Assembly: GCF_030819175.1 (NCBI RefSeq)
Contig: NZ_JAUTBJ010000002.1
Coordinates: 3,495,001 to 3,559,000 of the forward strand
Direction of reading: 5' to 3'
DNA: 64,000 nt
From: Sphingomonas sp. SORGH_AS_0879
Lineage (GTDB): Bacteria > Pseudomonadota > Alphaproteobacteria > Sphingomonadales > Sphingomonadaceae
Made by a program: the position numbers and the translations under genes. Below are positions 27,851 to 38,022 of this stretch, one piece after another (the stretch's first letter is position 1; every line of letters begins with the position of its first letter). Below the pieces are notes generated by a model. It searched no databases. It was not told the DNA's origin and worked only from the letters and a program-made list of their open reading frames with translations.

Positions 27851-30072
27851 CCGCAGGGCGCGCCAGGGAGTGTCGGGGCGCGCGCCGGGGCGGCGGGACG
27901 CGGTTCGCCCGGGTGATAGGCGCGGCTCGCAATCGGTCCCAAAGGGATGGCGCGCAAATCACCGGCGGCATAGCGCACCGCCTGGTCGTCGAAATGGGGT
28001 GAAGCGGGATCGCCGCTCTGCCCACCCGCCGATACCGACCAGGCGCGCGGCCCCTGCGGCGTGAATTCGACCATCGCGACGAAGCTGTTGCCGCTGGTCC
28101 CATAGAAACAGCGCTGCCCCGCCTGCCGCTCCACGCCGAACGACGCGAGCGACCCAAAATTGCCGCTGGTGAAGGGCACGGGAACGCTCGGCGCGCGGTC
28201 GTCGAAACGCGATACGATCGCCCCGCTCAGCCGCTGGAACCGGTTGACCCGCCCCCAGGCGATCGGACCGCCGAAATCGGCATTCAGCCGCCGCCACCCA
28301 TCGGCCAGCGCGGCGATCCGGTCGGCATCGATGGTGCTATCGGCCAGCCATGCGAAGATCGGGCGGCCCGCGGCCCGGGCCTTCGGCCCCTCTCGCCGCC
28401 AGAGCGCCTCGCCCCAAAAGACCGCAACGGTCGTCGCCACCGACTCCAGCCCCCAGCGACGGTCCCATGCGGTCAGCAGCGCCATCGCCTGTCGAAGCTC
28501 TTCGCGGCGTGGATCGCCCGGCGGCAAGGCGGCGAAACCACGGGCCAGCAACGGGATCTGCTGATCGAATAATGGCAGGAAGGAATCGAACGCCGCATCG
28601 CGCAGCATGGTCGGCGTGAACCGCCGATCCCCGGACAGCAGAGCCGTGGCATGCACCCCGCGCGGGTTCTCACCGAACTGGTCCATATAGCGCGGATAGT
28701 CGGCCGGCCGTGGACTATCGGCACCGGAGGCGGTCCATGGCGCGTCGTTGACGTTCATCACCCAGCCGCTGCGAGGCCGCACGACCTGCGGCAGGTCGGC
28801 GAGACGGTGCAGCCCACGCCATGCCGTCGCCGGATCGCTGCCATCGACGGGACGGGTATAATCGAACCGGTCGTCGCGGATCGGCACGAATTGCGGGTGG
28901 AGATAGGCGATCGTCCCGTCATCGGCGGCGAGGATGGTGTTGTTGGACGAATTGGCCTTGCGGTCGGCGACCCGCAAATAATCGGTCAGCGTCGTCGCCT
29001 TGGTCCGCAGCCAGCTCTGCTCCAGCGCCGGGCGCGGCGCGTTCAGCATCGCCACCGCGACCCAGCGCCCGCCTTCGCTGCGAATGATCGGCCCGTGCCG
29101 CGTCGCCAGCGTGGTGAAGACCCGTTCGCGCAAGCCGCCATCGGCCGCACGCACCAGCAGCCGCACCGTGCTTCGGGCGAAGGGCCGCCACACGGTGCCG
29201 TCGCGCCAGCGGGCCGCGTCGCCCCGCCCGCGCACCTCGACCGCAAATTCGTCGATATTGTCCACGCCGCTCGACGTATGCATCCAGCCGAGCCGCCGGT
29301 TGAACCCCTGATAGACGAAGAACTGGCCCCAGGTCGCCGCGCCATAGACCGACAACCCCTCGTCGCTGCTGACCTGTTGCTCGGAGCGGAAGAAGAAGGA
29401 TGTATGCGGGTTGATCCACAACAGGGCATGGCCGCTGGCGCTGCGCGACGGGCCGATGGCGATGCCGTTCGACCCCTTGGGCTCGACCAGCCGCCCGGCA
29501 TCGGCCAGCATCGGGTCCGACGCCCGACGCGCGCCGGGCGTGCCGTAAAAGGCGGCGAGCGCGGTCGGATCGACCCCGCGTTCGATATCGCCGCCGATGC
29601 TGCCTTCGGAAAAGGCCAGCGCCATCCATGGCTCGAACCGGGTGATCCGCGCCGGGCGTACCGCAGGGTGATCGGCAAGATACTGGTTCAGCCCCGCCGC
29701 CCATGCATCCATCAGCCGCCGCAGCCAGGCCGGGCTGCGGCGATATTCGGCGGGCAGGCGCGCAGGATCGACGAACAGGCGCTGACGCAGGTCCAGCCAC
29801 AGGGCCGCTTCCCCCTCCACCTCCGCCAACCGACCCAGCGCGGTCAGATAATTGCGTTCGATCCGGGGAAAATCATCTTCCGCCTGGGCATAGATCATGC
29901 CGAACACCGCATCGGCATCGCTGCGGCCATGGACATGGGCGATCCCCACCTCGTCCCGGACGATGCTGACCCGTGCGGCATGGGGCGACGGCGCCGCCGC
30001 GCAGGGTAGCGCGCACGTCAGCGCCGCGCCGATCAGGAACAGCCTATGGAGGGCATGGATGCGGTGCTTCAT
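27847..30072 (-). CDS. Penicillin acylase-family N-terminal nucleophile hydrolase
   Basis: Exported 741-residue precursor with a signal peptide ending near PCAAA. Such enzymes (S45 family) cleave themselves before a Ser that becomes the N-terminal nucleophile. Here the site is VEPKGSNGIAIGPS, Ser201, giving a ~170-residue alpha chain and a ~540-residue beta chain. Other family features are DEVGIAHVHGRSDADAVFGM, the LLWINPHTSF segment, ANSSNNTILAADDGTIAYLH and PFTSGNFGSLASFG near the C-terminus. Substrates in the family include beta-lactams, acyl-homoserine lactones and lipopeptides; the sequence does not say which. It ends 4 bases into the convergent GntR gene and starts divergently from the M24 gene, with a type 1 element between. 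Confidence 0.88.
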   Translation of the reverse strand: MKHRIHALHRLFLIGAALTCALPCAAAPSPHAARVSIVRDEVGIAHVHGRSDADAVFGMIYAQAEDDFPRIERNYLTALGRLAEVEGEAALWLDLRQRLFVDPARLPAEYRRSPAWLRRLMDAWAAGLNQYLADHPAVRPARITRFEPWMALAFSEGSIGGDIERGVDPTALAAFYGTPGARRASDPMLADAGRLVEPKGSNGIAIGPSRSASGHALLWINPHTSFFFRSEQQVSSDEGLSVYGAATWGQFFVYQGFNRRLGWMHTSSGVDNIDEFAVEVRGRGDAARWRDGTVWRPFARSTVRLLVRAADGGLRERVFTTLATRHGPIIRSEGGRWVAVAMLNAPRPALEQSWLRTKATTLTDYLRVADRKANSSNNTILAADDGTIAYLHPQFVPIRDDRFDYTRPVDGSDPATAWRGLHRLADLPQVVRPRSGWVMNVNDAPWTASGADSPRPADYPRYMDQFGENPRGVHATALLSGDRRFTPTMLRDAAFDSFLPLFDQQIPLLARGFAALPPGDPRREELRQAMALLTAWDRRWGLESVATTVAVFWGEALWRREGPKARAAGRPIFAWLADSTIDADRIAALADGWRRLNADFGGPIAWGRVNRFQRLSGAIVSRFDDRAPSVPVPFTSGNFGSLASFGVERQAGQRCFYGTSGNSFVAMVEFTPQGPRAWSVSAGGQSGDPASPHFDDQAVRYAAGDLRAIPLGPIASRAYHPGEPRPAAPARAPTLPGAPCG

Positions 30073-30093
30073 TCGGTTCCCCTTTGCATCGCC

Positions 30094-30111
30094 ATAAAAT
30101 CATATATATTG
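30094..30111. promoter_or_regulatory. AT-rich operator candidate between acylase and M24 genes (type 1 element)
   Basis: TAAAATCATATATATTGG shares ATCATAT-x-TATTG with the element at 26187-26204 with one mismatch. It lies in the 69-bp divergent gap, so it could control both the acylase and the M24 gene. Confidence 0.55.
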
Positions 30112-30141
30112 GAACGGCGCAAGAATATGCAGGGAGCGTTC

Positions 30142-32860
<2,719 letters not shown>

Positions 32861-32895
32861 ACCGGGTCGGGGCGGCTGACCCGTGCCCGCCCCGA

Positions 32896-33876
32896 TCAGA
32901 GGATGCCCGGCGTTCGCAGGGCGATCGCATGGACGCTGTCGGTCGCGCAGAGATAGAGCGTCCGACCGTCCCGCCCGCCAAAGGCGATGTTGGCGCAGGG
33001 CTTGGGCGTCGGGATGGTGCCCAGCCGTTCGCCATCCGGGGACCAGACCCCCGCCCCCTCGGCCACACCGGCATAGACGCGCCCCGCCCGGTCCACCGCC
33101 AGCCCGTCGGGAATACCGCGTTCCAACCGCGCGAAGACCCGGCGGCGGGCCAGTTTCCGCCCGTCCACCACGTCGAAGGCCAGGATCTCGCGCGGGCCAT
33201 CGAGCTTCAGCGCCCCGCCCGTCTCGCTGACGTACAGGATGCGGCCATCGGGGGAAAAGACGATGCCGTTGGGCTGGTCCATATCCCCCTCGACCATGGT
33301 CAGCGCACCCGAGGGATCGATGCGATAGACGAACCGGCCCGGCTGCTCGGGCTCGGCGCGTATTCCCTCATCGGGCACGGTGATGCCGTAGATCGGATCG
33401 GTGAACCAGACCGCACCATCGGCGGCGACCGTCAGGTCGTTGGGCGAATTGAGCCGCTTGCCCCGATAGCGATCGGCAAGAACGGTAATCCGTCCATTCG
33501 CCTCCTGCCGCACCACCCGCCGCGTCCGCTGCTCGCAGGTCAGCAGACGCCCGCGCGCGTCGAAACAATTGCCGTTGGCGTTGTTCGAAGGCGAGCGGAA
33601 AATGCCGACACCCTTGGCATCGACGCGCATCATGACGTTGCGCTTCACGTCGCTGAACACCAGAGCGTTCCTGCGGCGGTCCCAGGCCGGTCCTTCGATC
33701 CAACGCCCGCCGCTGTAGAGGGTCCGCAACGGCGCGGCGGGATCGACGATATCGGCCATGGCGGGCTGCGCCATGGCGGGGCTGGCGAAGGCCAGCAGCG
33801 AGAGGCCGGTTCCCGCCATCATCGCCCGGCGGTTGAGGATCGGACCGTCAAGGCCAGGGTCGGAATTCATCGGCAT
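32896..33876 (-). CDS. Exported SMP-30/gluconolactonase-family lactonase
   Basis: About 326 residues. A Tat-type signal peptide (LNRRAMMAGTGLSLLAFASP, then AMAQ) sends this second lactonase to the periplasm, unlike the cytoplasmic one at 26221. Propeller motifs are GGRWIEGPAWDRRRNALVFS with the metal Glu, RLNSPNDLTVAADGAVWFTD with the metal Asn, QPNGIVFSPDGRILYVSE and IPDGLAVDRAGRVYAG with the metal Asp. It may hydrolyse periplasmic aldonolactones formed by a membrane dehydrogenase. Start 33876 follows an AAGGAT site; another ATG lies two codons later. Divergent from GH27. Confidence 0.88.
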   Translation of the reverse strand: MPMNSDPGLDGPILNRRAMMAGTGLSLLAFASPAMAQPAMADIVDPAAPLRTLYSGGRWIEGPAWDRRRNALVFSDVKRNVMMRVDAKGVGIFRSPSNNANGNCFDARGRLLTCEQRTRRVVRQEANGRITVLADRYRGKRLNSPNDLTVAADGAVWFTDPIYGITVPDEGIRAEPEQPGRFVYRIDPSGALTMVEGDMDQPNGIVFSPDGRILYVSETGGALKLDGPREILAFDVVDGRKLARRRVFARLERGIPDGLAVDRAGRVYAGVAEGAGVWSPDGERLGTIPTPKPCANIAFGGRDGRTLYLCATDSVHAIALRTPGIL

Positions 33877-34000
33877 CGCATATCCTTGCGAGACTGGAGA
33901 AGGACCGCGCGGCGCGCACCGGCCGGTCGGGATGATCTTGAAAATCCACCGTAAAGACAAGCCGGACCGCACCCAAAGCCCATCCGACCCCAAATTATCC

Positions 34001-34017
34001 AATGTCGGACTTTATTG
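34001..34017. promoter_or_regulatory. Operator candidate between SMP-30 and GH27 genes (type 2 element)
   Basis: AATGTCGGACTTTATTG matches the element at 36780-36796 in 11 of its first 12 bases (AAWGTCGGACTT). The core is close to the palindrome AAGTC-S-GACTT. A separate inverted repeat, GTTCG at 34094-34098 and CGAAC at 34107-34111 with an 8-bp spacer, lies nearer the GH27 start and may be a second site. Confidence 0.5.
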
Positions 34018-34128
34018 CCCCCGCGAGAGCCAGCTTTTCCGTCCCTAATATGGGCAAGCAAGACTTGCCGTCGCCATGATCCTCTCTACAATTGTTCGAC
34101 TATAAGCGAACGACATAGGGAGTGGAGC

Positions 34129-35499
34129 ATGACCGAAACCGGCGCGGGGATCAGCCGCAGACAGGCGCTGGCCGGAGCGGCCTGGACGGGAACCGCGATG
34201 CTTGCCAGTGGCCCGGCGCAGGGCGCGGCCCAGCCCGGATCAAGGCCCCTCGCCCAGCGGCCGCCGATGGGCTGGAATAGCTGGAACAGCTTCGCCACCA
34301 CCATCACCGAGGCGCAGGCGCGCGAAACGGCGGCGATCATGCGGGAAAAGCTGCTGCCCTTCGGCTATGACATCTTCACCGTCGACATCCAATGGTATGA
34401 GCCGGAGGCGTCGAGTTACACCTACAACGCCGCGCCGGTGCCCGCGATGGACGGCCATGGCCGGTTAATCCCCGCGCCCAACCGCTTTCCCTCCAGCGCC
34501 GACGGATCGGGCTTCACCAAGCTGGCCGCCGACGTGCACGCCATGGGGATGAAGTTCGGCATCCATCTGATGCGGGGCATTCCCCGGCTGGCGGTAAGCA
34601 AGAACCTGCCGATCCTCGGTACGCGCTACCGCGCCGCCGACATCGCCGATACCGGCAGCATCTGCACCTGGAACCCCGACATGTACGGGGTCGACATGAC
34701 GAAGCCGGGGGCGCAGGCCTATTATGACAGCGTCTTCGCGCTCTATGCCTCCTGGGGCGTCGATTTCGTCAAGATGGACGATATGAGCCGCCCCTATGAC
34801 GCCCACGCGCCGGAGATCGAGGCGGCGCACAAGGCGATCGGCGCGACCGGTCGCCCCATCGTCCTCAGCCTGTCGCCCGGCGAAACCCCGGTCATCCGCG
34901 GCCCCCATGTCCGCCGCTTCGCACAGATGTGGCGCATCTCGGACGATTTCTGGGATGAGTGGGCGATGCTGGAGGCACAATTCACCCGGCTGGAAAATTG
35001 GACGCCCCATCGCGGACCGGGCGGCTGGCCCGATGCCGACATGCTGCCGCTCGGGCGACTGGCGCTCGGCAAGCGCGATACCAAGTTCACCCCCGACGAG
35101 CAGCGGACGCTGATGACGCTCTGGTCGATCGCGCGGTCGCCGCTGATCATGGGCGGCGATCTGCGCTATCTCGACGCGCCGACGCTGGCGCTGCTGACCA
35201 ATCGCGCGGTGCTGGCGGTGAACCAGGCCTCGACCGACAACCAGCCGCACTTCGTCGAGGACGGCACCCGCATCTGGTCCGCCAAGCCCGAAGGCGCGGG
35301 CGGCGACCGTTACCTGGCGCTGTTCAACACCACCGACAAGCCGAAGGAGGTGGCGATCTCGCTGCGGCAACTGGGCCTGACCGGTGCGGTGACGGCGACC
35401 GATCTCTGGGAGGGCAGGAGCCTGGGCCGCATCACGGGCCGGATGGCGCGGACCCTGCCCGCGCATGGCGCGGGGCTGTACCGGTTGCGGGCGGGGTGA
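34129..35499 (+). CDS. Alpha-galactosidase, GH27
   Basis: Exported retaining alpha-galactosidase (456 residues) acting on terminal alpha-galactose, complementary to the GH36 enzyme. A Tat signal (GISRRQALAGAAWTG) is followed by the GH27 start motif PPMGWNSWNSF. The nucleophile is in VDFVKMDDMS (D217) and the acid/base in WRISDDFWDEW (D272 or D273). GGWPDADMLPLG and RSPLIMGGDLRYLD are typical, and the last ~90 residues form the beta-sandwich C domain. Some GH27 members act on beta-L-arabinopyranosides, so that is an alternative. ATG at 34129 follows GGGAGTGGAGC. Convergent with the GH-A gene; a terminator-like hairpin separates them. Confidence 0.92.
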   Translation: MTETGAGISRRQALAGAAWTGTAMLASGPAQGAAQPGSRPLAQRPPMGWNSWNSFATTITEAQARETAAIMREKLLPFGYDIFTVDIQWYEPEASSYTYNAAPVPAMDGHGRLIPAPNRFPSSADGSGFTKLAADVHAMGMKFGIHLMRGIPRLAVSKNLPILGTRYRAADIADTGSICTWNPDMYGVDMTKPGAQAYYDSVFALYASWGVDFVKMDDMSRPYDAHAPEIEAAHKAIGATGRPIVLSLSPGETPVIRGPHVRRFAQMWRISDDFWDEWAMLEAQFTRLENWTPHRGPGGWPDADMLPLGRLALGKRDTKFTPDEQRTLMTLWSIARSPLIMGGDLRYLDAPTLALLTNRAVLAVNQASTDNQPHFVEDGTRIWSAKPEGAGGDRYLALFNTTDKPKEVAISLRQLGLTGAVTATDLWEGRSLGRITGRMARTLPAHGAGLYRLRAG

Positions 35500-35510
35500 C
35501 GACATTCAGC

Positions 35511-35538
35511 CCCCTCCCCCCTGGACAGGGGAGAGGGG
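35511..35538. terminator. Bidirectional hairpin between GH27 and the GH-A hydrolase gene
   Basis: CCCCTCCCCCCTGGACAGGG and the following GAGAGGGG form a hairpin with a 12-bp stem (one mismatch) and a short loop in the 71-bp gap between two convergent stops. There is no T-tract, so it is a weak terminator or a dispersed intergenic repeat. Confidence 0.45.
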
Positions 35539-35570
35539 CAAGGGGAGGTTGCACACGCACGGCCTATGGA

Positions 35571-36716
35571 TCACCGCACCGCCGGAACCACCCCCTTGGG
35601 CGCCGCCGCCAGCCGCCGGATCAGGTCGGTTTCCGCCTGGCGATAGGGCGTGCCGTCGGCGCGAAACACCTCGTGGAACCAGATGGTGGGTTCCTCCAGC
35701 ACATAGGGCTTCTTCCAGCTATCCCAGGGCAGCCGCGTCTGCGTCTTCCCGTCGACGAAGCCCCAGTTCATCATCGCCACATTGTACCGCTTGGCGATGG
35801 GCAGCGATCCGTCGAAAGTCGATCCGTTGCCGCGCGCCATATATTCGGTGCACAGGATCGGGCGCTTATAGGGCAGCAACTGCTTCACCCGCCGCTCGAA
35901 CGTCTCGGGCCAGCTATAGTCGTGGAAGGTGATGACATCGGACTGCGACAATTGCAGCCTGTCCATCGCCGAGGTCCGCCCGCCGCCACTTCCATCGGGG
36001 GTCCAGTCATCGCCCTGCCACACGCCCGACGTCAGTGGCTGTGAAGGCTCCGATGCGCGCGCCCAGTCGAACACCTGCGCCAGCAGCGCGCGGACCAGCG
36101 GTTCCTTGCCCTCCTGCCCCTTATACTGGTCCGCGCCATTGTCGGGCTCGTTCCACAGGTCCCAGCCCAGGATGCGCGGATCGTCCTTGAACGCGCCGAT
36201 CACGCCTTGGACATAAGCGCGGTATTTCCGCCAGTTCGCCCGGTCGCGAAGCCCCGCCATGCCCGGTCCCTGCACCCAGCCCGAATTGTGGACGCCGGGG
36301 ATCGGCGGATGCTGCGGCCCCAGCACCGGGTTCGGGTCCCAGCAACTGTCGAACAGCACGAACAGCGGGCGGATGCCGTGCTTTTGCGCGATGGTCAGGA
36401 ATGCGTCGGTGCGTCGTTTGAACCCTTCGGGGTCCTGCACCCAGAGCTGGTCGTGCAAGAACACGCGCATGGTGTTCATCCCGTTCCCCTGCGCCAATCC
36501 CAGTTCGTCATCGATCCGCCTGGGATCCCAGCTTTCGACCTGCCACATCTCCAACTGGTTGATAGCGCTGGCCGGAGTATAGTTCGCGCCGACCAGCCAG
36601 GGCTGGCGGTCATACCAGGCCCTGGCCTGCGCCTCGGTCCAGCGGCCCCGCGCCTCGGCGGGCGCGGTCGCCAGCATCGCGACGATCGCCGCCCCCAGAA
36701 ACAGACGCATCCTCAT
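35571..36716 (-). CDS. Secreted clan GH-A glycoside hydrolase (GH5/cellulase-like)
   Basis: 381-residue exported endo- or exo-hydrolase. Signal peptide MRMRLFLGAAIVAMLATAPA ends near EARG. The TIM-barrel acid/base is Glu190 in LGWDLWNEPDN and the nucleophile Glu291 in ILCTEYMARGNGST, both diagnostic of clan GH-A. ITFHDYSWPETF and MMNWGFVDGKTQT are further barrel strands. I cannot place it in a GH5 subfamily; mannanase, galactanase or xylanase activity would all fit a locus with alpha-galactosidases and a GH43 enzyme. Start 36716 follows GGGAGAGATGG. Divergent from GH43 with a perfect dyad between. Confidence 0.82.
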   Translation of the reverse strand: MRMRLFLGAAIVAMLATAPAEARGRWTEAQARAWYDRQPWLVGANYTPASAINQLEMWQVESWDPRRIDDELGLAQGNGMNTMRVFLHDQLWVQDPEGFKRRTDAFLTIAQKHGIRPLFVLFDSCWDPNPVLGPQHPPIPGVHNSGWVQGPGMAGLRDRANWRKYRAYVQGVIGAFKDDPRILGWDLWNEPDNGADQYKGQEGKEPLVRALLAQVFDWARASEPSQPLTSGVWQGDDWTPDGSGGGRTSAMDRLQLSQSDVITFHDYSWPETFERRVKQLLPYKRPILCTEYMARGNGSTFDGSLPIAKRYNVAMMNWGFVDGKTQTRLPWDSWKKPYVLEEPTIWFHEVFRADGTPYRQAETDLIRRLAAAPKGVVPAVR

Positions 36717-36774
36717 CCCATCTCTCCCGCTTGGACGCCCGTGGTTCATGCCCGGGCTGTTGGTACGAATGTCC

Positions 36775-36796
36775 TTGATAAAGTCGGACTTATCAA
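36775..36796. promoter_or_regulatory. Perfect inverted repeat between GH-A and GH43 genes (type 2 element)
   Basis: TTGATAA (36775-36781) and TTATCAA (36790-36796) are perfect inverted repeats around AGTCGGAC, and AAGTCGGACTT inside is itself a perfect 11-mer palindrome. It lies in the 145-bp divergent gap and shares AAWGTCGGACTT with 34001-34017. It is a strong candidate for a dimeric repressor or activator site controlling both hydrolase genes. Confidence 0.68.
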
Positions 36797-36861
36797 GTGA
36801 TGTCGAGATCGGAACGAGGCACGGCCCGGCACAGGGCACCCGTTGGAACGAGAGGATGCGG

Positions 36862-37845
36862 ATGAAAGTGATCCCCTGTATCGCCGCCGGAATGGCGCTG
36901 GCCATGACCGGATCGGTCGCAGCAAAGAACCCGCAATTCGAAGGCGCCGATCCCCATGCAATGATGATCGGCGACGAGTTGTGGATCTTTCCCACAGGCG
37001 GTCCGGGGGGAAGCTGGGCGGCGGACCGCTTCGGCGCCTTTTCCAGCCGCGACCTGAAGAACTGGCGGCCGCGCGGCGAGTTGATCCGCCGCGACCAGAT
37101 CGGATGGATCAAGGATGACGGCGCGCCCGAACATTTCCTCTGGGCGCCCGGCGTCGCGACGCGGAACGGGAAATATTATCTCTATTACTCGGTCGGTCCA
37201 CAGAATCCGACACCCAGCCGGATCGGCGTCGCCGTCGCCGACAAACCGCAAGGCCCCTATCGCGACAGCGGTCGTCCGCTGATCACCGGCGGCCAGGGCT
37301 TCGAGGCGATCGATCCGATGGTCTTTCCGGATCGCAAATCGGGGAAGACCTATCTCTATGCGGGCGGCAGCGCGGGCGCGAAGCTGCGCGTCTGGGAACT
37401 GAAACCCGACATGGTCACCATCGCCCGCGAAGTCACGGTGCCCAACCCGCCCGCATTCATCGAGGGGGCGTTCATGCATGAGCGCAACGGCACCTATTAC
37501 CTGTCCTACAGCCATGGCCGCTTCGACGGGCCGGACTATTCTGTCCATTACGCCACCGCCCCCTCCCCCATCGGGCCCTGGCGCTATCGCGGGCCGATCC
37601 TGACCAGCGACGACCGGCATCAGGGGCCGGGGCATCACAGTTTCGTCAGGACGCCGGACGGACGCTGGCTGATCGTCTATCACCGCTGGGACCGCGCCCC
37701 GGGGCCGGGGCCCTTCCACGGCGAGCGCGTCGTGGCGATCGACCGGATCGACTATGCCCCGGACGGCAGCATCCGTGCCGTTCGGATGACCGACGCGGAT
37801 GCGCCCATCCTAAAAGCGGCACGACCCCGCCGACGTGGCGCTTAA
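36862..37845 (+). CDS. Secreted GH43-family glycoside hydrolase
   Basis: 327-residue five-bladed propeller enzyme; the family contains arabinofuranosidases, arabinanases, xylosidases and exo-1,3-galactanases. A signal peptide ends near SVAAK. The three catalytic acids are in place: general base Asp30 in EGADPHAMM, pKa-modulating Asp151 in FEAIDPMVF and general acid Glu201 in AFIEGAFMHERNG. The ATG at 36862 has AGAGGA about 5 bases upstream; ATG 36856 is in frame but lacks a site. It probably trims arabinose or galactose side chains together with the neighbouring enzymes. Confidence 0.9.
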   Translation: MKVIPCIAAGMALAMTGSVAAKNPQFEGADPHAMMIGDELWIFPTGGPGGSWAADRFGAFSSRDLKNWRPRGELIRRDQIGWIKDDGAPEHFLWAPGVATRNGKYYLYYSVGPQNPTPSRIGVAVADKPQGPYRDSGRPLITGGQGFEAIDPMVFPDRKSGKTYLYAGGSAGAKLRVWELKPDMVTIAREVTVPNPPAFIEGAFMHERNGTYYLSYSHGRFDGPDYSVHYATAPSPIGPWRYRGPILTSDDRHQGPGHHSFVRTPDGRWLIVYHRWDRAPGPGPFHGERVVAIDRIDYAPDGSIRAVRMTDADAPILKAARPRRRGA

Positions 37846-37867
37846 ACTTTCATTAACCATTTGAATC

Positions 37868-37885
37868 AATTCCGAAATCGGAATT
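37868..37885. promoter_or_regulatory. Perfect inverted repeat upstream of the adhesin gene
   Basis: AATTCCGA-AA-TCGGAATT is a perfect 8-bp inverted repeat with a 2-bp spacer, 138 bp before the adhesin start and 22 bp after the GH43 stop. No T-tract follows directly. It may be an operator for adhesin control (for example by the MarR-type protein at 51739) or a terminator stem of GH43. Confidence 0.5.
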
Positions 37886-37979
37886 TCGGCATCGCATCCC
37901 GGTCCGCCATGGTTCCGGCCTTCGCATAGGGGGAGGTCGCGAGCCCATGTGCGCAGATACGTGCGTGGCCTTCCCCGCC

Positions 37980-37998
37980 CGTCCCCGAACCGGGGACG
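37980..37998 (+). promoter_or_regulatory. Leader hairpin just before the adhesin ribosome site
   Basis: CGTCCCCG-AAC-CGGGGACG forms a perfect 8-bp, GC-rich hairpin whose 3' side ends 11 bases before the GGAGGA ribosome site (38010-38015). A stable stem this close to the site could affect translation initiation or messenger stability. No known riboswitch class was recognised. Confidence 0.4.
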
Positions 37999-38022
37999 GA
38001 CATGTTATGGGAGGAACAGGCC

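Noticed and set aside
37846..38022. Riboswitch upstream of the adhesin (for example cyclic-di-GMP)
   Set aside because: Only simple hairpins are visible; I could not find the conserved core of a known riboswitch class.
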